Shown: positions 1 to 7,616 of the stretch, one piece after another
Position numbering within the stretch: the stretch's first letter is position 1
Layout of the letters: the number at the start of each line of letters is the position of its first letter
Program-made: the position numbers and the translations under genes
Assembly: GCA_963991985.1 (NCBI GenBank)
Contig: CAXDRX010000030.1
Span: forward strand, 1 to 15,073
Reading direction: 5' to 3'
Length of the DNA stretch: 15,073 nt
Source of the DNA: MED-G17 sp963991985
GTDB taxonomy: Bacteria; Bacteroidota; Bacteroidia; NS11-12g; UBA9320
The notes under the pieces: generated by a model
Databases searched by the model: none
Told to the model about the DNA's origin: nothing
What the model saw: the letters and a program-made list of their open reading frames with translations, nothing else

Positions 1-251
1 CAGGGCACAGCAGCTGGACTTAGCACAGCCCGCGGGGCCAGCGATGCGTCGATAGGTGCTGGGGGCTCCGCCCGGGGGTCAGGGCGATCGTAGAGCCGCT
101 TGTTGTATTGTTTTTGATTCAAAAATCCGTCGTGAAAACTGGTGTCGTGATTCTCTGACCAGATGGGCGCTTGAGCGAAAGCTTTTTCTTTTCCCAAGAC
201 ATAAATTACGAAGAAATCAAAGAAATCAAATTTATTGACCAATTTGCCATC
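1..251 (-). CDS. Possible partial open frame running off the left edge, hypothetical
   Basis: On the minus strand, a frame opens after a TAA at 252-254 and runs without a stop for 83 codons to the window edge. It has no ATG; the only early start candidates are TTG codons, for example at 240-242. The translation has a Phe/Asp-rich beginning, then a polar stretch, then a Pro/Ala/Arg-rich part (around KRLYDRPDPRAEPPAP) that coincides with the GC-rich 100 bases. I recognise no family. The change of composition inside the frame and the lack of a standard start argue against a real gene, while GC-rich DNA is open by chance more often. It is kept only as a low-confidence possibility because the competing frames look less protein-like. 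Confidence 0.15.
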
Positions 252-254
252 TTA

Positions 255-276
255 AGCGGTTTTTACTGCTCTTTTT
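255..276 (+). terminator. Weak hairpin plus T-tract, possible plus-strand terminator
   Basis: The arms AGCGGT (255-260) and ACTGCT (265-270) pair over 6 positions, including one G-T wobble, around a TTTT loop, and are followed by CTTTTTG. On the minus strand there is no U-tract, so it would not terminate gcvT. No plus-strand gene upstream is established, so this may be chance. Confidence 0.2.
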
Positions 277-363
277 GTAAAATTATTCAGTGATTTTGCC
301 TGTTTTTTTATGACCAGCATCGGCTTAAGGAGACGTCGATGGACCGTCTGCTTTTGTCTTTTT

Positions 364-1458
364 CTATATAAAAGGCAATTTGACTACTTCCGCAGGGATC
401 ATTTTGTTTCGGATGGCGATGTGCAGCTTTTTGCCCACTTGGGAAGATTCTGTTTTGACATAGCCTAAGCCAATTCCCTTTTTCAGCACCGGCGATTGTA
501 TCCCAGAACTTACCTCCCCTATAGGATTGCCCTGTTCGTCTAAAATGGCGTATCCTTTGCGTGGAATTCCTCTTTCGCTCATCACAAAGGCGGTAAGTCT
601 TTTGGCGGGCTTGTCTTCTTTTAATTTTTTGTGATAGGCCCAGTTGACAAAAGGATGATTGAATTTGGTAATCCAAGCCAGTTTGGCTTCAATAGGTGAG
701 CTATGGTCGTGAATGTCATTGCCGTACAAACAAAATCCCATTTCTAGCCTAAGGGAATCGCGGGCACCCAGTCCGCAAGGTTGAATCTTGTATTTCTTAC
801 CCGCCCACAAAAGCAAATCCCACACTTTTTCTAAGTCCTTGTTCCAAACATATAGTTCAAAACCACCTGCCCCGGTGTATCCTGTATTGGAAATGATTAC
901 ATCTTCGACTTCCCCAATTTTCCCTGCCTCAAAATGATAAAAGGGGATGTCATCTACGTCGATGGAGCTTAGTTCTTGCACCAATTGCTTGGCTTTGGGC
1001 CCCTGAACAGCAATAAGACCCAATTGGTCAGAAATATTTTCTAGGGTACAATCGAATTTTTTTTCTTCTTTCTGCAGCTTGATCCAATCCCAGTCTTTTT
1101 GGATGTTTCCTGCATTCACCACCAAATAGTATTCTGTTTCGTCCCATTTGTAAACGATCAAATCGTCTACAATTCCTCCTTGCCAATTGGGCAAACAACT
1201 ATATTGGGCTTGCTTGTTTTCCAAGGCAAAAACATCGTTGCTTCCAATCCATTGTATCAAATCTTTGGCTTGAGGGCCGCGCACAACAAATTCGCCCATA
1301 TGAGATACATCAAAAATGCCAACTTGTGTCCGGACGGCCATGTGTTCGGCCACCAAACCTTCGTACTGTAATGGCATTTCAAAACCAGCAAATTCAGTCA
1401 TTTTTGCCCCCAATTGAATATGATTTTTGTGGAGTGCTGTTTTTTTGAGTTGCGTCAT
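364..1458 (-). CDS. gcvT: Aminomethyltransferase (glycine cleavage system T protein)
   Basis: GcvT takes the aminomethyl group from the lipoyl arm of the H protein and transfers its carbon to tetrahydrofolate, giving 5,10-methylene-THF and ammonia, in the cytoplasm. The 364-residue length is normal for the family. Visible family signatures are GIFDVSHMGE (residues 47-56), GGIVDDLIVYK (94-104) with the conserved folate-site Asp, VNAGN (114-118), NTGYTGAGGFELY (191-203) and GLGARDSLRLEMG (229-241). The C-terminal barrel ends normally. The ATG at 1456-1458 overlaps the stop of the upstream thioesterase gene (ATGA), which fixes the start and suggests translational coupling. The partner genes gcvH and gcvP are not in this window, which is common in Bacteroidota. 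It is the last gene of the lysS operon; no clear terminator follows. Confidence 0.96.
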   Translation of the reverse strand: MTQLKKTALHKNHIQLGAKMTEFAGFEMPLQYEGLVAEHMAVRTQVGIFDVSHMGEFVVRGPQAKDLIQWIGSNDVFALENKQAQYSCLPNWQGGIVDDLIVYKWDETEYYLVVNAGNIQKDWDWIKLQKEEKKFDCTLENISDQLGLIAVQGPKAKQLVQELSSIDVDDIPFYHFEAGKIGEVEDVIISNTGYTGAGGFELYVWNKDLEKVWDLLLWAGKKYKIQPCGLGARDSLRLEMGFCLYGNDIHDHSSPIEAKLAWITKFNHPFVNWAYHKKLKEDKPAKRLTAFVMSERGIPRKGYAILDEQGNPIGEVSSGIQSPVLKKGIGLGYVKTESSQVGKKLHIAIRNKMIPAEVVKLPFI

Positions 1459-1856
1459 TGGTACTTGCTAAAATCTTTGTATTTGTCTAAAACTGGGGAA
1501 GGCAAATGTACGGGATCACCGCCTTCATCTAGTCGAACGAAGGTAATGTCTGTACTGACGACAACCTCTTCTTCATGACTGTAAACACTCATTTTTCTGG
1601 CCTCCATTTGGAAGGTAATGCTTGTTTTTCCGATGCCCGCGACTTTGGCGTATATTTTGATCAAAAAACCTTCTTTTACTTTCTTTTTGAAGATGAGCTC
1701 GTTGACCCTTACGGTGACCATGTTGGGCGTATGGCAAACTTCCATTGCATAAGTGGCTGCGGCCTCATCAATCCAAGCCATCATGATTCCACCGAATAAA
1801 TTTCCGTGGGTCCCCATGTCTTTTTTCATGGCAACGTGTGTGGTGATTAGTTTCAT
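1455..1856 (-). CDS. Acyl-CoA thioesterase, YciA-like hotdog fold
   Basis: A 133-residue single hotdog-domain protein expected to hydrolyse acyl-CoA thioesters to free acid and CoA in the cytoplasm. The family signature is clear: HGNLFGGIMMAWIDEAAA at residues 17-34, that is Asn19, the Gly-Gly turn and the catalytic-type Asp30 on the hot-dog helix. The following strands (VRVNELIFKKKV, residues 49-60; IGKTSITFQMEARK, 75-88) fit the YciA/cytosolic acyl-CoA hydrolase group rather than the PaaI or 4-hydroxybenzoyl-CoA groups. Chain-length preference cannot be read from the sequence. The start ATG (1854-1856) overlaps the lysS stop and its own stop overlaps the gcvT start, both as ATGA, so it sits mid-operon and is very probably translated by coupling. 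The family is sure; the physiological substrate is not. Confidence 0.9.
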   Translation of the reverse strand: MKLITTHVAMKKDMGTHGNLFGGIMMAWIDEAAATYAMEVCHTPNMVTVRVNELIFKKKVKEGFLIKIYAKVAGIGKTSITFQMEARKMSVYSHEEEVVVSTDITFVRLDEGGDPVHLPSPVLDKYKDFSKYQ

Positions 1857-3370
1857 TGGGTGCTTCCTTTGGGTTTGCTTTCCGGTTTCATTTGAGGAAA
1901 AAATAAGACTTCTTGTATGGATTCTTGATTGGTGAGGAGCATTGCCAACCTGTCTAGACCTATTCCGATTCCTGCAGTGGGTGGCATGCCAAATTCCAAT
2001 GCCCGAAGAAAATCTTCGTCGAGATACATGGCCTCGTCATCACCCCTTTCCATAAGTTTGGCTTGATGTTCAAATCGATTTCTCTGATCGATTGGATCGT
2101 TGAGCTCTGAGTAGCAATTGGCAATTTCTTTTTTGTTGATGATCAATTCAAAACGTTCGGTAAGGCCTGGTTTGCTGCGATGTTTTTTGGTAAGTGGGGA
2201 CATTTCTTCAGGATAATCGGTAATGAAAGTTGGGTCGATCAATTGGTGTTCCACTTTGGCACCGAAAATTTCGTCGATCAGCTTGGCTCTGCCCATGCTT
2301 TGGTCTATTTCTATTCCGAAAGACTTGGCCAATTTTCGGAGATCTTCCTCTGTTTTGTTGGATACATCCTCGCCAGTATATTCTTTTATTGCATCATAGA
2401 GAGAAAGTCTTTTCCACGGTCGCTGAAAATTGATTTTTGAATTGCCTACAGTCAACTGGTCGCTGCCGCAAACGGAGCGCACTACCCTTTCAAGGAGTTC
2501 TTCTGTCATATCCATCATCCAATGGTAATCTTGGTAGGCTACATAAAGTTCAATTTGGCTAAACTCGGGGTTATGGGTTCTATCCATCCCTTCGTTTCTA
2601 AAATCTTTGGCAAATTCATAGACCCCATCAAACCCGCCAACAATAAGTCTTTTTAGATACAATTCATTGGCTATTCTAAGATACAAAGGGATATCTAGGG
2701 CATTGTGGTGGGTGACAAATGGGCGTGCTGCCGCTCCGCCAGGAATGGCCTGAAGGATGGGTGTTTCCACTTCAAGGTAGCCTTTTTCATTCAAAAATTC
2801 GCGAATGGTGTTGTACATCTTGGTTCTTTTGAGAAATATCTTTTTGTGGTGTGGATTGACGATAAGATCTACATAACGCATTCTGTATCTTTTTTCTGGG
2901 TCGGTAAAAGCATCGTAAATCTTACCCTCTTTTTCTTTGGGCAATGGCAAAGGACGAATGGACTTACTCAACAGGTGGAGTTTAGAAACGTGCACAGATA
3001 TTTCACCGGTTTGTGTTTTAAAAATCTTTCCTTCCAATCCCAAAATATCGCCAATGTCTAAGAGCTTTTTGAAAACGGTATTGTATAGGGTTTTGTCTTC
3101 ACCAGGGCATATTTCGTCTCTGTTGATATAAAACTGTATGCTTCCTTGGGCATCGTGTATTTTGGCAAAAGAAGCTTTGCCCATAATTCTTCTAGACATC
3201 ATTCTTCCTGCAACATGGACCTCTTGGCCTTCGAGTGCCTCAAAGTTTTCAATGATGTTTTCGGAATAATGGCTGACTTCAAAACGCTCCGCTGGATAGG
3301 GATCGATGCCCAATTCTCGGAGCTTTTCCAAAGAGTTTCGTCTAATTATTTCTTGCTCGGATAAAGACAT
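1853..3370 (-). CDS. lysS: Lysyl-tRNA synthetase, class II
   Basis: Charges tRNA-Lys with lysine using ATP. The 505-residue protein has an N-terminal OB-fold anticodon-binding domain (about residues 52-140, with VHVAGRMMSRRIMGKASF) followed by the class II catalytic core. Motif 1 is around 190-212 (LEVETPILQAIPGGAAARPF), motif 2 around 257-276 (FRNEG at 257-261, HNPEFS at 266-271) and motif 3 at 467-479 (GIGIGLDRLAMLL). The lysine-specific ANELYLKRL at 234-242 is present. The length matches the enterobacterial type; from memory, many Bacteroidota LysRS are longer by a C-terminal extension that is absent here. It is the first gene of the operon with the thioesterase and gcvT. The ATG at 3368-3370 is the only sensible start and is divergent from the giant gene on the other strand. 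Confidence 0.97.
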   Translation of the reverse strand: MSLSEQEIIRRNSLEKLRELGIDPYPAERFEVSHYSENIIENFEALEGQEVHVAGRMMSRRIMGKASFAKIHDAQGSIQFYINRDEICPGEDKTLYNTVFKKLLDIGDILGLEGKIFKTQTGEISVHVSKLHLLSKSIRPLPLPKEKEGKIYDAFTDPEKRYRMRYVDLIVNPHHKKIFLKRTKMYNTIREFLNEKGYLEVETPILQAIPGGAAARPFVTHHNALDIPLYLRIANELYLKRLIVGGFDGVYEFAKDFRNEGMDRTHNPEFSQIELYVAYQDYHWMMDMTEELLERVVRSVCGSDQLTVGNSKINFQRPWKRLSLYDAIKEYTGEDVSNKTEEDLRKLAKSFGIEIDQSMGRAKLIDEIFGAKVEHQLIDPTFITDYPEEMSPLTKKHRSKPGLTERFELIINKKEIANCYSELNDPIDQRNRFEHQAKLMERGDDEAMYLDEDFLRALEFGMPPTAGIGIGLDRLAMLLTNQESIQEVLFFPQMKPESKPKGSTQ

Positions 3371-3464
3371 AGGATTGCCGTTGAAAATGCGAATATACTT
3401 GAATCCAAAGCTTTATTTACTTGAAAAGAAGCATATTCCGAGCTTCTTTGTTAAATTTGATACC
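3371..3464. promoter_or_regulatory. Divergent intergenic region between lysS and the 1330-residue cargo gene
   Basis: This 94-base AT-rich gap must carry the promoters for both directions if neither gene is read from further away. For lysS (minus) the best -7-like match is TATATTCG (3390-3397 on the complement), one mismatch from the Bacteroidota TANNTTTG box, without a well-spaced TTG. For the plus-strand gene an exact TANNTTTG match, TAAATTTG, lies at 3452-3459, but it is only 5 bases before the ATG and lacks a TTG at the usual distance. No clear operator palindrome is seen. The region is listed for its position, not for a proven element. Confidence 0.35.
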
Positions 3465-6400
3465 ATGCGTTTTGGCCTCTTTCTTTGGTTGTTTTTTTTC
3501 TCGGCCGTGGTGGTGGGTCAAAGTGCTTTCGATGCGCCTGATAAGAATGATTTAAGATTTATTCCCAATCATGGTCAGTTTCATCCTAATGTATTGTACC
3601 GAGCTGAAATTGAAAATGGTCATTTGTTTGTTGAAAAAGACCGCTTAACTTTTCACTTAAAAAACCCCGAGGATTTTCATGATCTTGTGGAAAATTGGCA
3701 TCACCGTTCTCAAGAAACTGTTGTCCTGAACTTGCATACTTTTGGTCTTATTTTTTCACAAAATCCTAAGGCTGTTCTTCATCGAGGCGAAGGGATATGT
3801 GAGGAATATTACAATTTCTTTTTGGGCAACAATCCCGATAAATGGGCCTCAAAGGTACCTGCCTATCGCTCGGTATTGTTGGAAAATATTTTTGCGGGGA
3901 CCAACTTGCTGCTCTATTCCGAAAATGGACAACTGAAATATGATATTCAATTGGAAGACCCTTCATTGGTATCTTCTCTTTTTTTTGAAGTGGTAGGATT
4001 GGAAAAAATAAATCTGCATCCCACGGGAGATTTGATTTTCCATACAAAGGCCGGGACCTTGACAGACAGCAGGCCCATTTCTTTTCAACAAAGCAATCAA
4101 AACACAAGGCTTGTCCCCACAAAATTTGTTTTGGATGGTCAACGATTGTCATTCCAATTTTTGGACAACTACTTACAGCACTTACCGATTGTAATCGATC
4201 CAACCCTAATTTTTTCTACCTACTCGGGAAGCAAAGCGGATAATTTTGGCTTTACTGCCACCTACAATTCTCAAGGCAATTTGTACGCGGGAGGCATTAC
4301 CGACGCTTCCACAAGTGGCTATCCAACAACACTCGGTGCTTACCAGAGGGCGGCGGTAGGTGGTTCTACAAGAAGTCCGGCAAATTTGCCCTGCGACATT
4401 ACCATTAGCAAATATCAACCCAATGGATCGAGTTTGGTTTATGCCACTTATTTGGGCGGCGCAGACAGTGAGTTCCCACATAGCTTGGTCGCCAATAACA
4501 AGGATGAGCTTTATATTTTTGGTACTTGTTATAGCAATGATTACCCAATTACTTCCAAAGCCTTTCAAAAAGCAAAAGGTCAAGGGACAGACATTGTGCT
4601 AAGCAAATTAAATGGTGCGGGCTCTGCCCTATTGGCTTCTACCTTTGTTGGGGGGAATGATGACGATGGATTGAACAGTACAGCCGACTTACGCTACAAT
4701 TATGCCGATGATTTTCGAGGAGAAATTACTCTAGACAAAAACGAAAATCCTTGGGTAGCTTCCTCTACAAGTTCAACCAATTTCCCAACCAAAAATCCCA
4801 CGCAGAAAGATTTGGGAGGATTTTTGGATGGTTGCATATTTCAGTTGGATACCAATCTATCGCAGATGAAATGGGGAACTTATTTTGGGGGAAAATTCAA
4901 TGATGCGCTCTATTCCATTGAGCTGGACAAAAATCAAAATGTTTTTGTTTCTGGAGGCACAAAATCCGATAGTCTAAATACCGATACTACTTATCAAAAG
5001 AAAAGGGGCGGCGGCATCGATGGAATTTTGGTAAAATTTGATAAAAATCATAAACTCATAGCAAGTACCTATTGGGGTGGAAATGATTATGATCAACTAT
5101 ATTTTATATCAATAGACTCTAGGAATAGAATCTATTTTGCAGGCCAAACAGAAAGTGCCCATCAACCCACTTTTGGAGCTTATGGCAACAAAAACAAGGG
5201 TCAAATCATTGGCCGAATGAGCAACGATTTGAGGACACAGCAATTTCTTAGCGTTTTTGGTTACCGAGACCGAAAACCAGACATCTCACCTTCTGCTTTT
5301 TTGGTTGACCGATGTTTCAATATTTATTTATCAGGCTGGGGTTCAAATACCGACCCAAGGTCCAACCCCGGAAGCACTTATGGATTGCCTACCACCCAAG
5401 ATGCGATACAAAAAACTACCGATAGTAACGATTTTTATTTGATTGCCCTTGAACCCAATGCAAGCAATATTGGCTTTGCCTCCTTTTTTGGAGGGGATTC
5501 TACCGAAGATCATGTGGATGGAGGGACTTCACGATTTGATCCACAAGGAGTAATCTATCAAAGCGTTTGTGCCTCATGCCCCAATCCTCCAAAAAGTGGT
5601 AAAAGTCAAGTTTCCGACTTTCCTACCAGCAACGGTGCAGTGTACCAAAAAAATCCTAGTCCTAGGTGTAGCAACGCTTCTTTTAAAATTGATTTTAAAC
5701 TTTCCAAGTCCGTTGTTGCAGACTTTAAGGCAAGTCCTTTGGAAGGTTGTGCGCCGCTAGAAGTAGCCTTCACCAATTATTCCGAAAATGCTTTTTCTTA
5801 CAAATGGTTGTTTTCATTGCAGGACAGCAGCCAAGAAAAAAATCCAAAATTTACCTTTCAAAAACCTGGCAAATACAAAGTAATACTGGTTGCCAAAAAT
5901 CCTATTGCCTGCAATAAAACAGATACTTTTATTAGAGAAATTACCCTTTTTGATTATGCCAAAGCAAAATTTGTTGCCCAACCAAAAAGATGTGAATTGG
6001 TTGTCGAGTTTTTTGATAGCTCTGAAAATGCAGCAAGCTACCTGTGGGATTTTGGGGATGGAAAATCCAGCACACTTCCAAACCCAAGACATCGCTATCA
6101 ATACAGTGGCAAGTATCCTGTAAGGCTTATTGTTGGAAGCCAAACCAACTGTGTTGATACGTTTGAATCTTCGGTTCGCGTTTTGTTTAAGGACACCCTT
6201 GATGCAGACTTTAATGTTGAACCCCCCGTTTCCTGCTTACCTGTAAATTACACATTGACCGATAATTCAAATGGAGGAATGAATTTTGTGTGGTGGGTAG
6301 ACAATCAAGTAATATCTGACTCTACAAAGGCTTTTCTAAGAGTAATCGATACCCTTCCCAAAAGGGTGGTTTTGATTGTCTCTGATACAAACCGATGCAA

Positions 6401-7457
6401 TGAGGTAGATACAGCCATACAATTTTTGAATGCGTTTGACGAAGCCATTGCAAACTTTGATCTTATTCCTGTGCCTTGCACACGAATGGTTCAGGTAATC
6501 GATCAATCAAAAAATGCCAACACTTTTTCCTATGCCTTGAGCGATGGCAGCAAAAAAGATAGTGCCAATTTCACTCATCTTTTTTCGCAAGATGGAACCA
6601 AGTCGATTGAATTGATTATCAACCAAGGCACAACCTGTTCAGATACGATTGTCAAAACAGTGCAAGTGCTTTATAAAGATAGTCTAAAGGCCAATTTTGA
6701 TGTCAATCCCAAACGAGATTGCCAGCCTGTTGCGGTACAAATAGACAACAAATCCTTGAATGCTTCGAGTCAATATTGGGATTTGGGCAATGGCCAAACC
6801 AGTTCGAGCTTTCAGCCAAGCATCCTGTACAATCAGGTTGGAAAATACACCATCGTATTGATTGTAAGCAATCCGAATACTTGCACAACAAGGGACACGG
6901 CAAGGGCTCAAATAGAAGTGGTACAAAAACCGAAAGCAGAATTTACTTACGAAGCCAAAAATTGCAGTTTCAACATTTCTTTAAGCAATTATTCTCAAAA
7001 TGCAAGTCACTATTTATGGTTGCTGCCCGAAGATTCTACCCGCAGCGAAACAGAGTTCAATTTTACACTTAAAGATACGCAAAAGTATTGGATAAAACTC
7101 ATTGCCAACCCTGACTCATTGTGCTCAGATACCATGGCACTTTTGGTGAATTTGCAACCCCTATACAGTTCAGAAATAGATCTTTACAACGTTTTCACCC
7201 CCAATGAAGATGGTACAAATGATTGCTTTGGACTCGGAGGCAAATTGGGTGGTTGCAAAAATATCGAATGGTCTATTTACAATCGGTGGGGGGAGAAAGT
7301 TTTTGAGTCAACTTCAATTGATGCTTGCTGGGACGGATACGACAAGAGAAGGAAAAAAAGATATCCCGAGGGAGTTTATTTTGGAATTGTAAAATTATTT
7401 GATGATTCCTTAAGTTTGCAAAAGACAATAAGCATAAGTGTTACGTTATTAAATTGA
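3465..7457 (+). CDS. Secreted multidomain T9SS cargo: N-terminal domain, seven SBBP propeller repeats, six PKD-like domains, type B sorting domain
   Basis: The product is 1330 residues. Residues 1-18 are a Sec signal peptide (short basic start, hydrophobic core to about VVVG). Residues ~30-245 resemble the N-terminal domain that precedes SBBP repeats in other bacteria (begins RFIPNHGQFHPNVLY). Residues 248-700 hold seven repeats with the SBBP pattern T[YF]xGG...NxxYxxG, likely one beta-propeller. Residues ~750-1230 hold six PKD-like Ig domains, each with a cysteine pair. Residues 1238-1330 are the gliding-motility-associated (type B) T9SS sorting domain: NVFTPNEDGTND, IYNRWGEKVFE, WDGYD, PEGVYFGIVK. 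It is expected to be exported through the outer membrane and surface-attached or released; an adhesive or binding role is inference. The frame is open further upstream into lysS, but the signal peptide fixes the start at 3465. No strong ribosome site precedes it. Confidence 0.92.
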   Translation: MRFGLFLWLFFFSAVVVGQSAFDAPDKNDLRFIPNHGQFHPNVLYRAEIENGHLFVEKDRLTFHLKNPEDFHDLVENWHHRSQETVVLNLHTFGLIFSQNPKAVLHRGEGICEEYYNFFLGNNPDKWASKVPAYRSVLLENIFAGTNLLLYSENGQLKYDIQLEDPSLVSSLFFEVVGLEKINLHPTGDLIFHTKAGTLTDSRPISFQQSNQNTRLVPTKFVLDGQRLSFQFLDNYLQHLPIVIDPTLIFSTYSGSKADNFGFTATYNSQGNLYAGGITDASTSGYPTTLGAYQRAAVGGSTRSPANLPCDITISKYQPNGSSLVYATYLGGADSEFPHSLVANNKDELYIFGTCYSNDYPITSKAFQKAKGQGTDIVLSKLNGAGSALLASTFVGGNDDDGLNSTADLRYNYADDFRGEITLDKNENPWVASSTSSTNFPTKNPTQKDLGGFLDGCIFQLDTNLSQMKWGTYFGGKFNDALYSIELDKNQNVFVSGGTKSDSLNTDTTYQKKRGGGIDGILVKFDKNHKLIASTYWGGNDYDQLYFISIDSRNRIYFAGQTESAHQPTFGAYGNKNKGQIIGRMSNDLRTQQFLSVFGYRDRKPDISPSAFLVDRCFNIYLSGWGSNTDPRSNPGSTYGLPTTQDAIQKTTDSNDFYLIALEPNASNIGFASFFGGDSTEDHVDGGTSRFDPQGVIYQSVCASCPNPPKSGKSQVSDFPTSNGAVYQKNPSPRCSNASFKIDFKLSKSVVADFKASPLEGCAPLEVAFTNYSENAFSYKWLFSLQDSSQEKNPKFTFQKPGKYKVILVAKNPIACNKTDTFIREITLFDYAKAKFVAQPKRCELVVEFFDSSENAASYLWDFGDGKSSTLPNPRHRYQYSGKYPVRLIVGSQTNCVDTFESSVRVLFKDTLDADFNVEPPVSCLPVNYTLTDNSNGGMNFVWWVDNQVISDSTKAFLRVIDTLPKRVVLIVSDTNRCNEVDTAIQFLNAFDEAIANFDLIPVPCTRMVQVIDQSKNANTFSYALSDGSKKDSANFTHLFSQDGTKSIELIINQGTTCSDTIVKTVQVLYKDSLKANFDVNPKRDCQPVAVQIDNKSLNASSQYWDLGNGQTSSSFQPSILYNQVGKYTIVLIVSNPNTCTTRDTARAQIEVVQKPKAEFTYEAKNCSFNISLSNYSQNASHYLWLLPEDSTRSETEFNFTLKDTQKYWIKLIANPDSLCSDTMALLVNLQPLYSSEIDLYNVFTPNEDGTNDCFGLGGKLGGCKNIEWSIYNRWGEKVFESTSIDACWDGYDKRRKKRYPEGVYFGIVKLFDDSLSLQKTISISVTLLN

Positions 7458-7459
7458 TT

Positions 7460-7603
7460 ATGAACAAAAACAAAAATCTACTGGTTGCAATCGCATTGTT
7501 GGCTGCCATTGCATTTTCATCATGTAAATCTTACGTTGCTCCCTACGACGGACCAACAACATCGGCCACAGAGGCTAAAAAAGAAATAGATAAGAAGTCT
7601 TAA
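7460..7603 (+). CDS. Small hypothetical lipoprotein (47 residues)
   Basis: ATG at 7460-7462, TAA at 7601-7603. The N-terminus is a classic lipoprotein signal: MNKNKN, a hydrophobic stretch (LLVAIALLAAIAF, residues 7-19) and a lipobox FSSC with the lipidated Cys at residue 22. The mature part is only about 26 residues: KSYVAPYDGP, then a polar Thr/Ala/Glu/Lys-rich tail ending in KKEIDKKS. There are no acidic residues directly after the Cys. The gene begins 2 bases after the stop of the giant propeller/PKD gene, so it is almost certainly co-transcribed. I recognise no family. Its stop lies 13 bases from the convergent sucD stop. It is likely real because of the perfect signal and spacing; its function is unknown. 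Confidence 0.75.
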   Translation: MNKNKNLLVAIALLAAIAFSSCKSYVAPYDGPTTSATEAKKEIDKKS

Positions 7604-7616
7604 GGATGTTTTCTTT

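Larger units (their letters stand above)
1..363. other. Left-edge region without a recognised gene; GC-rich to AT-rich composition break near base 105
   Basis: This stretch lies downstream of gcvT. Bases 1-100 are about two thirds G+C, with runs such as the GC-rich block at 61-80, whereas bases 105-300 are strongly AT-rich like the rest of the window. Nothing here matches tRNA, tmRNA, SRP RNA or RNase P RNA consensus elements that I know. Two weak coding possibilities exist: an open minus-strand frame from 251 to the edge (listed separately) and a plus-strand frame that enters from the left edge and stops at 91-93. No convincing intrinsic terminator for gcvT is visible on the minus strand. 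The GC-rich end could be a foreign or chimeric join, or the end of a structured RNA or GC-rich gene lying outside the window. Confidence 0.5.

Noticed and set aside
205..232. Short AAGAAATCA direct repeat as a possible CRISPR or iteron
   Set aside because: Only two adjacent copies of a low-complexity A-rich word, no spacers and no partner genes.
56..238. A 60-codon plus-strand open frame followed by the weak hairpin at 255-276
   Set aside because: Its translation is Arg/Cys-rich with no family resemblance, it crosses the composition break, and it lacks a ribosome site; it is more likely a chance frame.
2705..3061. Long plus-strand open frame antisense to lysS
   Set aside because: It is a shadow of a well-conserved synthetase gene; there is no recognisable domain, signal or ribosome site.
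3452..3459. Exact TANNTTTG match as promoter of the plus-strand cargo gene
   Set aside because: It is 5 bases from the ATG, which would make the transcript essentially leaderless, and there is no TTG at 17-23 bases upstream.
3306..3464. Upstream in-frame extension of the propeller/PKD gene into lysS
   Set aside because: It would overlap the start of lysS and put over 50 residues before an obvious signal peptide; MRFGLFLWLF at 3465 is the sensible start.
4206..7151. Propeller/PKD repeats as a candidate for DNA-level tandem repeats
   Set aside because: The repeats are visible only in protein; the DNA copies have diverged and show no long identical blocks, so recent duplication or assembly collapse is unlikely.
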